Part shown: positions 1 to 5,439 of the stretch, piece by piece
Numbering within the stretch: the stretch's first letter is position 1
Layout: each line of letters begins with the position of its first letter
From: Bacteroidales bacterium
GTDB taxonomy: Bacteria > Bacteroidota > Bacteroidia > Bacteroidales > ML635J-15
Direction of reading: 5' to 3'
Length of the DNA: 5,439 bases
NCBI GenBank assembly: GCA_028696755.1
Contig: JAQVGK010000266.1
Coordinates: 1-5,439, forward strand
Notes under the pieces: model-generated
Database searches by the model: none
Told to the model about the DNA's origin: nothing
Seen by the model: the letters and a program-made list of their open reading frames with translations, nothing else
Made by a program: the position numbers and the translations under genes

Positions 1-183
1 CTTTCCACGTTGCAATTCCTGGGAGAGCAAACGACGAATTTCGATTTCCTTTTCTTTGTAATAACCAGGAATTCGTGTATTGATGTCAGTTGTTTTAGAA
101 TTTAGTGATTTTACATCAATACTAATCTTTTTGTTCTTGTACTCTGCTACTGCACGGCCGAAGCCAGTCATCGAAATTAACAT
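1..183 (-). CDS. yicC: YicC/YloC-family endoribonuclease, N-terminal part (runs off left edge)
   Basis: The first 61 codons of this gene lie in the window, reading leftwards from an ATG at 183-181; the 3' part is missing because of the window edge. The protein starts MLISMTGFGRAVAEYKNKKI, which matches the family hallmark (M-x-x-SMTGFGRA), followed by a VKSLNSK segment and a PGYYKEKEIEIRRLLSQ segment as in the conserved N-terminal domain. Family members are about 290 residues, so roughly a fifth is visible. YicC/YloC proteins are reported as endoribonucleases involved in RNA turnover; that role is family knowledge and the catalytic part is not in view. A second ATG four codons in (171-169) would cut into the conserved start, so the upstream ATG is preferred. 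In many Bacteroidota, gmk and nadD follow this gene; that cannot be seen here. The gene follows the kinase in the same direction after a 203-nt gap, so it probably has its own promoter. Confidence 0.93.
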   Translation of the reverse strand, partial: MLISMTGFGRAVAEYKNKKISIDVKSLNSKTTDINTRIPGYYKEKEIEIRRLLSQELQRGK

Positions 184-204
184 AGGCTTGTATTAAAATT
201 TATG

Positions 205-212
205 CAAAGATG
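205..212 (-). promoter_or_regulatory. Candidate -7 box for yicC
   Basis: On the minus strand these bases read CATCTTTG, seven of eight matches to the Bacteroidota -7 consensus TAnnTTTG. A transcript starting a few bases downstream would have a leader of roughly 15 nt before the ATG at 183. I see no clear TTTG -33 element at the usual distance; the nearest candidate is a T-rich run near 231-236. There is no Shine-Dalgarno sequence before the ATG, which is common in this phylum. The box lies between the large palindrome (251-378) and the gene, so a transcript starting here would not carry the palindrome. Confidence 0.35.
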
Positions 213-250
213 CGATTTTATAATGAATTGAGAAAATGATTGTTGAAAAG

Positions 251-378
251 TTCGAATGACAGCAGTAATACCTGTCAGTATCTGAAAGATCTGACAGTGT
301 CGCAACGTTGCTATTGCAACACTATTGCGACACTGTCAGGTTCAGCGAACACTGACAGGTCTTGCTGCTTTTCTCGAA
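251..378. repeat. Nested palindrome able to form a closed four-way junction
   Basis: Base-by-base pairing gives one compound structure. Outer stem: 261-279 with 351-369, of which 271-279/351-359 is perfect (CCTGTCAGT with ACTGACAGG), extended by 270/360 and then by a stretch with one mismatch (269/361) and one T-G pair (266/364). Left arm: hairpin 280-290 (ATCT-GAA-AGAT). Central arm: a perfect 15-bp stem 291-305/325-339, topped by a 5-bp hairpin 307-311/316-320 with loop TATT. Right arm: hairpin 340-350 (GTTC-AGC-GAAC). The helices abut with no unpaired base at 279/280, 290/291, 339/340 or 350/351. A further 5 bp (251-255/374-378) can close the base. The structure begins 8 nt beyond the kinase stop codon and ends 67 nt before yicC. 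It fills most of the 203-nt gap, where I find no credible gene. It may be a REP- or MITE-like element or a structured RNA; neither strand has the T-run of an intrinsic terminator directly after it. Confidence 0.85.
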
Positions 379-386
379 GCCACCGC

Positions 387-3300
387 CTACATCTCTTCTT
401 CGTTCAACATCGGAATCTCAATAACAAACTCGGTGCCCACTCCAACTTCGGTATTAAAATGGATAGTTGCATTGTTACTGATCAGCATACTTTTAACCAT
501 ACTTAATCCGAGGCCCATACCTGCTGATTTGGTTGTGAAGTTTGGCTGGAAAATTTTAGAAATCATATTTTCGGGAATTCCGCTTCCATTGTCTTCGACT
601 TTTACAATATAGCTTTTATCAAGTTCGATTATGGTGATTTTAATTTTTCCTCTTCTATCGTCTGGAATAGCCTGGACGCTGTTTTTTATAAGATTATTAA
701 AAACGCGTAACATTTGTTCTTTATCAGCATTTATCATTCCATTAGATTTGATTTCAATATTAACATCAAAATCAACATCTTCGGCATTCTCGAATAACTG
801 TACTGAGGTTTGGATAATATCTGTCAAGCTGATAATTTCTTTTTTGGATGCTGGCATTTTAGCAAAATTTGAAAACTCTGAAGCAATGCCCGATAAGATA
901 TCAATTTGTTCAATAAGCGTTTTCGAAACTTTTCGGTATGTAGTTTCCCAATTTTCGTCCTTTAGATCGTAAGCTCTTTCAAGGTACTGAACGCTCAGTT
1001 TCATTGGAGTGAGTGGGTTTTTAATCTCATGAGCTATCTGCTTTGCCATTTCGCGCCAAGCCATTTCGCGCTCCGACTGTGCCAGTTTATTAGCCGATTC
1101 GCTAAGTTCGTCAACTTTTCGGTTATATTCACGAATAAGTCCACCAAGTTCATCGTTTCGTGTGTAAACAATTTTTTCTGCTTTTTTCTTGATGTCCATC
1201 GCTTTGATTTTATCCTGAATAGTTGCCAGCGGCCTGGTTAGCTGACGCGAAATAAATATTCCAACCACAACAGCAAAGAGGATTAAAGCAAGGAAAATGT
1301 TCGAAAATGCGATTACAAAATTTGAAATTTCTTCAGTAAACTCATTCTGTCGGGCAAAATATGGCAGGTTAAGATAAGCAATAATCTCATTATCATAATT
1401 ACGGAAAGGAATATACGCCGACAAATAATCAATGTCATCTATCTTCTCCTCGAGAATCACAGTTCCCGAATTGTTAAGTATCAATTGTTTGTATGCAATA
1501 GCATCAAGATATCTGCCTTTAAGTCCTTTATCAAATAATTCGGTTCGCGACGACGAAATTAAGATACCATTCAAATCGTACAAATTAATATCAGTATAAA
1601 ACACATTTGAGAATTTTACTAAAAGCGTATTAAGATACTGTGCATCTTCATAACTTATTTTTCCCGAACTGCCAACTTTATGCTCTAATTCTACAATTAC
1701 CGAGTGCATTTTATCTAGTACAGCTTCTTTCTGTTTTTGTTTATAACCTTGGACTATAAAATAAATTGAAATTGTTCCTGTAAGCAATAAAGACAGAATC
1801 AAAATAGTGATAAACGAAAATTGAATTTTTATTTTAAGGCTTGCACCATCTGACAGTAATCCTTTTCGTAAATTCACCAGAAGCCAAATGATATTAAAAA
1901 TAACAAAAAGGAAAGTTAGAATATAGGTAAACGACACTAATTCCTTTGAATACTGTGTATCTGGTTTGCTTAAAATTATAATATTCTGATCATCTGGTCT
2001 GTACTTAAAATGAATATAACCATCCCGTTTATAAAACGAATACTCTGCGGTATCAGACTCTTCGGGTTTTAAGGTAAATTGATACTTAAAATCGCCCTTG
2101 CTGCTTATAAGTCTGCCTTTATTGTATTTGGCATAATTATAATCTCTTGCAGTTTTTTTAACGATTAGCTTTTTGTCGAGTAGCATCTCAGGATATCCCA
2201 AGCCTTCGCTAAAAATCTTTGAGTTTATCTCTATGTAAATATTTATAAGTATAGAGTCGCTGAGCCTAGTGCTAATCTCGCCAAGATATGAAATGCGTCC
2301 GTTATGATTATCGAGAAAATAGAAATTTGTATTTGGGATAATAATTCCTTCCTCATCAATCTGTGATCTAAAAAAGTTAAAGCAATCAACATTAATCATA
2401 TCCGGCTCAATAAGAAGGCTGTCGGAGCTAAGACATATAGTTGTTTGAGCCTCATATTTGTTAAAATATCTTTTCGAGAGCAAAATGTTGTTTATCTGAG
2501 TCGAAATTGATTTAAAATCTTTTGCAAGAATGGATTCGGCAAGTTTCTCATCAGTCATCATCTCGTTATATGCCTCTTTTAGAAAAAATTCGGCACTAAC
2601 ATCTCTTTCTGCTGCAAGATTATAGGTAATAACTTTATAAGCATCAATTTCCTTTTTTATGCTAAGTCGTGAAAAATGTTCCGAAGTAATTAGCGAGATT
2701 ATTACCACAAGCAAAACACTCATAAAGTAATTCATCTTTCGCCTCAAGCAAATAAAAGAAAACACCGACCAGGTAAGGAAAAACAATCCGTAAAATATAA
2801 GTGCTGATTCCAGACTCAAAAAATCTGGACGATAGAAAAATACATAGATAAGATGTAAGACAAATTGCGAAGCAACCAAGCTAATTGGAGAAAGAACTCG
2901 AATTAAGATTTTATGCAATCGGAAGAAAACTATCATAAAAGAAAAAACCAATGCAACAATAAGCGATACCCCGATAAAGCTGTATTGATCGAGCGTTAAA
3001 ACATTTTCGAACGAAAATGAAACTGAAGAATTCCACACTAATCCATAAAATAATCCAGAGATAAATATTCCGCTTAAAAACATTAGTGCTGCCAACGAAA
3101 TGCTAATAATAACTTTCACATACCAAGATGGATTGACTTTTATCTCTGTTTTATAGCTAACAAAGAAAACAAAAGCAAAAACCAACAAAAACAGTACATT
3201 TATTATATACTCGCCCAATGATGGCAACCAGAATGATTCGGCAAACAGTTCTGGACTAAACAATTTAAAACTGCTGAGCGAATCTGTGTAACCTGCTTTC

Positions 3301-4097
3301 AACATTAAAATTCTGCAAACAAATAAAATTATTGCCGTTAGTATGGGTAACAGTTGTGCATACCTTTCAAATCTGCGAGCTGGCCATATTAACAATAATA
3401 TAAAAAAAGCTAAAAAGACAAAGAGATTTGATACCGTTAAAAAATGTATAAGTGTAAAAATTGGCTTAGAATCAAGTTCGCTCGAGTCAAGAAACATATA
3501 AAGGCTATCACCTTTGTCATTATAAGTTATGCGAGTACTGCCCTCAACTTGCTCATTGGTTACTACAACAGCGTTTGGAAGATCAAGTCCTTTACAAAAA
3601 GAACTTTTAATCAGATCGTTTTCATAAGAATACTCGCGTTTTATTCTTGCTAGGCCAATAATAAACCAATCGTCGTGAGAGGCCATGCTGCACAAATACC
3701 ATCCATTTGTAAGATTTATATTAGTCTTCTCGAAGAACCCCGAAGTTGCCGATACTGGGACAGGTATATTATTTGTTGACCAATATTTTAGACTGTTATT
3801 ATGATAAAAGAAGTAGCCCGTTTCGGATTCGGCAAACGCAAGATTCTCGGGTGAATAAAAAAAGCTTTCAAAATTATTACTATCCGACAAATACTTTTCT
3901 TCGAGAAAGTTAACCGATTTTTCGAGGTTCAAAAACTTTTCTTTAAGAACCTTTTCGGTATTTTCGCCAGCGATTACGATTTCGTCGGGGGTATAGTTTT
4001 TATCCAGCAACTGTCGAATGCCTACTCCAACAATGAAGATCAGAGCAACAATAACAATGTATTTAGTTTTAATCAAAGGAAAATTTTTTCTAATCAT
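387..4097 (-). CDS. Large multi-pass membrane sensor histidine kinase, NtrY-like catalytic core
   Basis: A 1236-residue transmembrane histidine kinase that should autophosphorylate and pass the phosphate to a response regulator not present here. By eye I count about 12 membrane helices: ~12-28, a cluster of eight between ~213 and 473, then ~720-742, ~758-783 and ~923-949. Soluble stretches 29-212, 474-718 and 784-922 fall outside the membrane if the kinase is cytoplasmic; the RRFER, RLHK, LRRK and NLRKG loops then fall inside, as the positive-inside rule expects. The 784-922 stretch (INLYDLNGILISSS, later DYLSAYIPF) looks Cache/PAS-like. A HAMP linker follows (~950-1005). The H box is AHEIKNPLTPMKLS with His1023, typical of the NtrY group; the N box is NNLIKNSVQAI (Asn1139); G1 is EDNGSGIP, the F box KIFQPNFTTK and G2 GMGLGLSM, so all ATP-site motifs are intact. 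The start chosen is ATG 4097-4095, overlapping the rlmH stop by 8 nt; a start at 4151 would add 18 residues inside rlmH. The ligand is unknown. Confidence 0.93.
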   Translation of the reverse strand: MIRKNFPLIKTKYIVIVALIFIVGVGIRQLLDKNYTPDEIVIAGENTEKVLKEKFLNLEKSVNFLEEKYLSDSNNFESFFYSPENLAFAESETGYFFYHNNSLKYWSTNNIPVPVSATSGFFEKTNINLTNGWYLCSMASHDDWFIIGLARIKREYSYENDLIKSSFCKGLDLPNAVVVTNEQVEGSTRITYNDKGDSLYMFLDSSELDSKPIFTLIHFLTVSNLFVFLAFFILLLIWPARRFERYAQLLPILTAIILFVCRILMLKAGYTDSLSSFKLFSPELFAESFWLPSLGEYIINVLFLLVFAFVFFVSYKTEIKVNPSWYVKVIISISLAALMFLSGIFISGLFYGLVWNSSVSFSFENVLTLDQYSFIGVSLIVALVFSFMIVFFRLHKILIRVLSPISLVASQFVLHLIYVFFYRPDFLSLESALIFYGLFFLTWSVFSFICLRRKMNYFMSVLLVVIISLITSEHFSRLSIKKEIDAYKVITYNLAAERDVSAEFFLKEAYNEMMTDEKLAESILAKDFKSISTQINNILLSKRYFNKYEAQTTICLSSDSLLIEPDMINVDCFNFFRSQIDEEGIIIPNTNFYFLDNHNGRISYLGEISTRLSDSILINIYIEINSKIFSEGLGYPEMLLDKKLIVKKTARDYNYAKYNKGRLISSKGDFKYQFTLKPEESDTAEYSFYKRDGYIHFKYRPDDQNIIILSKPDTQYSKELVSFTYILTFLFVIFNIIWLLVNLRKGLLSDGASLKIKIQFSFITILILSLLLTGTISIYFIVQGYKQKQKEAVLDKMHSVIVELEHKVGSSGKISYEDAQYLNTLLVKFSNVFYTDINLYDLNGILISSSRTELFDKGLKGRYLDAIAYKQLILNNSGTVILEEKIDDIDYLSAYIPFRNYDNEIIAYLNLPYFARQNEFTEEISNFVIAFSNIFLALILFAVVVGIFISRQLTRPLATIQDKIKAMDIKKKAEKIVYTRNDELGGLIREYNRKVDELSESANKLAQSEREMAWREMAKQIAHEIKNPLTPMKLSVQYLERAYDLKDENWETTYRKVSKTLIEQIDILSGIASEFSNFAKMPASKKEIISLTDIIQTSVQLFENAEDVDFDVNIEIKSNGMINADKEQMLRVFNNLIKNSVQAIPDDRRGKIKITIIELDKSYIVKVEDNGSGIPENMISKIFQPNFTTKSAGMGLGLSMVKSMLISNNATIHFNTEVGVGTEFVIEIPMLNEEEM

Positions 4098-4563
4098 GAT
4101 GATAAGGTTCGTTATTAATAATTGCAAATGCCCTGTATAGTTGTTCGGCAAAGATTAAACGTATAAGTTGGTGTGAAAAGGTCATCCGAGAAAGAGATAT
4201 TTTGTAGTTTGCTCTTTTATAAACATCATCGGAGAAACCATAAGGGCCACCAACTACAAAAATCAGATTCTTAACCGAGGCATTCATTTGCTTGGATATA
4301 AATCCAGCAAACTCACGGCTCGAATACTCTTTGCCATTCTCATCCAGCAAAACAACAACATCCGAAACTGTAATTCCTTCAAGAATTTTCTCCCCTTCAA
4401 GCTTTTTCTGCACATTCTCGTCTAAACTTCCCGAATTTTTTATGTCGCGAATCACTTTAAACTCAAATTTCAGGTATCGTTTTATCCTTTTAAAATACTC
4501 TTCGCAACCTTCTGCAACGAAAGAGCTGTCAGTTTTACCGATAACTGTAAGAATAATGTTCAT
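4090..4563 (-). CDS. rlmH: 23S rRNA (pseudouridine-1915 N3)-methyltransferase RlmH
   Basis: A 157-residue SPOUT-class methyltransferase, full length for the family (about 155-160). In known members it uses S-adenosylmethionine to methylate pseudouridine 1915 in helix 69 of 23S rRNA, acting on assembled 70S ribosomes in the cytoplasm. Visible signatures: the N-terminal strand MNIILTVIGKT; LDENGKEYSSREFA (73-86); the SAM-binding trefoil-knot loop FVVGGPYGFSDDVY (102-115, with GGPYG at 105-109); KISLSRMTFSHQLIR (121-135); EQLYRAFAI; and the C-terminal NEPYHH (151-156), where the conserved Tyr-His contributes to activity. The ATG at 4563-4561 gives the canonical N-terminus. It is probably the first gene of an operon with the kinase, whose start overlaps its stop codon. 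No unusual features in the protein. Confidence 0.98.
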   Translation of the reverse strand: MNIILTVIGKTDSSFVAEGCEEYFKRIKRYLKFEFKVIRDIKNSGSLDENVQKKLEGEKILEGITVSDVVVLLDENGKEYSSREFAGFISKQMNASVKNLIFVVGGPYGFSDDVYKRANYKISLSRMTFSHQLIRLIFAEQLYRAFAIINNEPYHHD

Positions 4564-4688
4564 GTTTAGATAAAATTTTGAGCATAAAGATACTTCAAAG
4601 ATTTAAATTATTTGTATCTTGCGCCTTTAAAATATTTGGTTTGGTTTTTGTTAACAAGCAGACAAAATAATGTATTAAACTTTACAAA
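4564..4688. promoter_or_regulatory. Divergent promoter region between rlmH and the DUF4783 gene
   Basis: This 125-nt AT-rich gap separates two genes transcribed away from each other, so it should carry a promoter for each. Towards rlmH (minus strand), TATCTTTA at 4592-4585 and AATCTTTG at 4604-4597 each match the Bacteroidota -7 consensus TAnnTTTG in seven of eight positions. Towards the DUF4783 gene (plus strand), AATATTTG at 4631-4638 also matches seven of eight, with a TTTG at 4611-4614 that is slightly closer than the usual -33 spacing; TATCTTGC at 4615-4622 is a weaker candidate. No Shine-Dalgarno sequence is seen before either ATG. Such boxes occur by chance in AT-rich DNA, so the individual assignments are weak although the need for promoters here is clear. 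Confidence 0.4.
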
Positions 4689-5090
4689 ATGAAAAAGATA
4701 AGTCTGATAATCATGACAGTACTGCTAGCAGCAGGCTTAAACAGTGTTTCGGCATTCCCAATTTTTGATATTCCTCCAAAAATCTTCGATGCCATGAAAG
4801 TTGGAAATGCTACAGAATTGGCAAAACACTTTAACTCATCTGTAGAACTCGTAATTCTCGACAAAGAAGATGTTTACAGCAAACAGCAGGCCGAACAAAT
4901 CTTGAAAAGTTTCTTCGAGAAGAACAAGGTTAAAACATTTACACTGCTACATCAAGGAGGAAAGGAAGGTGCACAATATGCAATTGGGAATCTTGAGACA
5001 GTTGCAGGAAAAACCTACCGAGTATATTTTCTCGTTAAAGAAAGTGGAGGCAAACCATTAATTCACCAAATGCGTATCGAAGAAGAATGA
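4689..5090 (+). CDS. Exported DUF4783-family protein
   Basis: A 133-residue protein with a clear signal peptide: MKK, a hydrophobic core (about 5-16) and a V-S-A site suggesting cleavage after Ala22. The mature protein, about 111 residues, has no cysteine and no further membrane segment, so it is probably a soluble periplasmic protein. Length, the IPPKIFDAMKVGNATELAKHF segment (28-48, helical), the middle KQQAEQILKSFFEKN helix (65-79) and the following beta-rich half fit the DUF4783 family, which has an NTF2-like fold and is found in Bacteroidota next to nadC. The family assignment is from recognition, not a search. The biochemical role is unknown; NTF2-like proteins often bind small ligands, but no catalytic motif stands out. 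It overlaps nadC by 4 nt (ATGA), so the two are very likely cotranscribed. No Shine-Dalgarno site precedes the ATG. Confidence 0.88.
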   Translation: MKKISLIIMTVLLAAGLNSVSAFPIFDIPPKIFDAMKVGNATELAKHFNSSVELVILDKEDVYSKQQAEQILKSFFEKNKVKTFTLLHQGGKEGAQYAIGNLETVAGKTYRVYFLVKESGGKPLIHQMRIEEE

Positions 5091-5439
5091 TTCCAGAAAA
5101 ATATTTGAATTCCTTAATAGAAAGAGCTTATAAGGAGGATGTTGGCGACGGTGACCACTCCTCCTTATGCTGTATTAATGAAAACGAAAAAGGCACTGCT
5201 CGTTTGCTCGTTAAAGAACCTGGCGTTATCGCAGGAGTTGAAGTTGCAAAAGCTGTTTGCGCATTTTTCTCTAAAAGCCTAAATCTTAATGTTTTTATTA
5301 ATGATGGCGCTGTTGTAAAACCCGGAGATATTGTTTTTGAATTGTCGGGACCACAACTACACATATTAACCGCCGAGCGAACAATTTTGAATTTTATGCA
5401 GCGAATGAGCGGAATTGCTACCGAAACAGCAAGGTATGC
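5087..5439 (+). CDS. nadC: Nicotinate-nucleotide pyrophosphorylase (quinolinate phosphoribosyltransferase), N-terminal part
   Basis: The first 117 codons are present and the gene runs off the right edge; complete family members are about 280 residues. NadC converts quinolinate and phosphoribosyl pyrophosphate into nicotinate mononucleotide, CO2 and pyrophosphate, the entry of de novo NAD synthesis, in the cytosol. Signatures visible: KEDVGDGDHSS (16-26, the family's ED-x-x-x-GD-x-(S/T) motif); ARLLVKEPGVIAGVEVA (38-54); DGAVVKPGDIVFELSG (73-88); and AERTILNFMQRMSGIAT (96-112), which carries the substrate-contacting arginine (Arg98) and the start of the barrel domain. The ATG at 5087-5089 shares bases with the TGA of the preceding gene (ATGA), so translation is probably coupled. 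A start further downstream would remove the conserved N-terminal helix. The PRPP-binding and catalytic lysine regions lie beyond the window. Confidence 0.97.
   Translation, partial: MIPEKYLNSLIERAYKEDVGDGDHSSLCCINENEKGTARLLVKEPGVIAGVEVAKAVCAFFSKSLNLNVFINDGAVVKPGDIVFELSGPQLHILTAERTILNFMQRMSGIATETARY
5130..5168. repeat. Perfect 10-bp inverted repeat inside the start of nadC
   Basis: ATAAGGAGGA at 5130-5139 pairs perfectly with TCCTCCTTAT at 5159-5168 across a 19-nt loop, within codons 15-28 of nadC. One arm contains the full Shine-Dalgarno core AAGGAGG (5132-5138) and the other contains CCTCCTT (5160-5166), identical to the usual 16S anti-Shine-Dalgarno sequence. In nadC mRNA it could form a hairpin soon after the start codon. 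The arms encode YKED and SSL, partly conserved residues, so it may be a chance product of codon choice. Confidence 0.5.

Noticed and set aside
261..369. tRNA or tRNA-like cloverleaf
   Set aside because: It has four arms, but the arm lengths (19, 4, 15+5 and 4 bp) and 3-nt loops do not fit a tRNA; GTTC at 340-343 only superficially resembles a T arm, and there is no 7-nt anticodon loop.
261..369. CRISPR array
   Set aside because: The four heptamers alternate in orientation and are too short and irregularly spaced; there are no direct repeats of 24-40 nt with spacers.
240..378. Rho-independent terminator for the kinase transcript
   Set aside because: The stems are strong, but the minus-strand sequence after the structure (CTTTTCAACAATC) lacks a proper T-run and the plus-strand side continues into GCCACCGCC. 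The branched design is also unlike a simple terminator.
240..612. Plus-strand open frames at 240-506 and 325-612
   Set aside because: They run through the palindrome and antisense to the kinase ATPase domain; the translations resemble no family and show palindrome-derived sequence. Treated as chance frames.
631..1241. Plus-strand open frames at 631-972 and 1029-1241
   Set aside because: Both lie opposite the conserved kinase core and HAMP/H-box region, whose motifs are intact on the minus strand.
3444..3653. Plus-strand open frame of 69 codons
   Set aside because: Antisense to the kinase N-terminal outer domain, with no upstream signals and no recognisable protein features.
4098..4151. Upstream start giving the kinase 18 extra residues
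   Set aside because: It would lie deep in rlmH, and the extra residues precede a typical basic-plus-hydrophobic N-terminus (MIRKNFPLIK) that already makes a good start; the 8-nt overlap is more usual.
4292..4573. Plus-strand open frame of 93 codons
   Set aside because: Antisense to rlmH, whose protein is conserved along its whole length.
4682..4864. Minus-strand open frame of 60 codons
   Set aside because: Opposite the signal peptide and first helix of the DUF4783-like protein, with no family resemblance.
5132..5142. Internal translation start in nadC after AAGGAGG
   Set aside because: The ATG at 5139-5141 follows the AAGGAGG core directly, too close for initiation, and that frame gives no supported protein.
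5128..5364. Minus-strand open frame of 78 codons
   Set aside because: Opposite the conserved N-terminal domain of nadC.

Overview
This window is most likely chromosomal DNA from a member of the Bacteroidota, probably close to the Bacteroidales or Marinilabiliales. The reasons are the AT-rich composition, the lack of clear Shine-Dalgarno sites before most starts, upstream boxes close to the Bacteroidota -7 consensus TAnnTTTG, and the gene set: a DUF4783-type secreted protein beside nadC, and rlmH beside a very long NtrY-like kinase. The phylum is fairly secure; the finer placement is inference.

Layout. On the minus strand, reading from high to low coordinates: rlmH (4563-4090), a 1236-residue membrane sensor histidine kinase that overlaps rlmH by 8 nt (4097-387), a 203-nt non-coding gap, then the first 61 codons of a yicC/yloC-family gene that runs off the left edge (183-1). 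On the plus strand, divergent from rlmH: a small exported DUF4783-like protein (4689-5090), then nadC overlapping it by 4 nt (ATGA) and running off the right edge. The 125-nt gap between rlmH and the DUF4783 gene must hold both divergent promoters.

How the genes relate. RlmH (23S rRNA methylation) and YicC (RNA-processing nuclease) are conserved RNA-metabolism genes. NadC makes nicotinate mononucleotide for NAD synthesis. The kinase has no response regulator beside it here. The rlmH-kinase and DUF4783-nadC overlaps suggest two translationally coupled operons pointing away from each other.

The coding content is ordinary conserved chromosome and I see no hidden multi-gene system. The most unusual sequence is in the gap between the kinase stop and yicC: about 120 nt of nested inverted repeats that fold on paper into a four-way junction with no unpaired base at the branch point, and in which one heptamer occurs four times in alternating orientation. 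It could be a miniature mobile or REP-like palindrome, or a structured RNA in the kinase 3' UTR / yicC leader. The sequence alone does not decide. The 12-helix kinase is the second point of interest.
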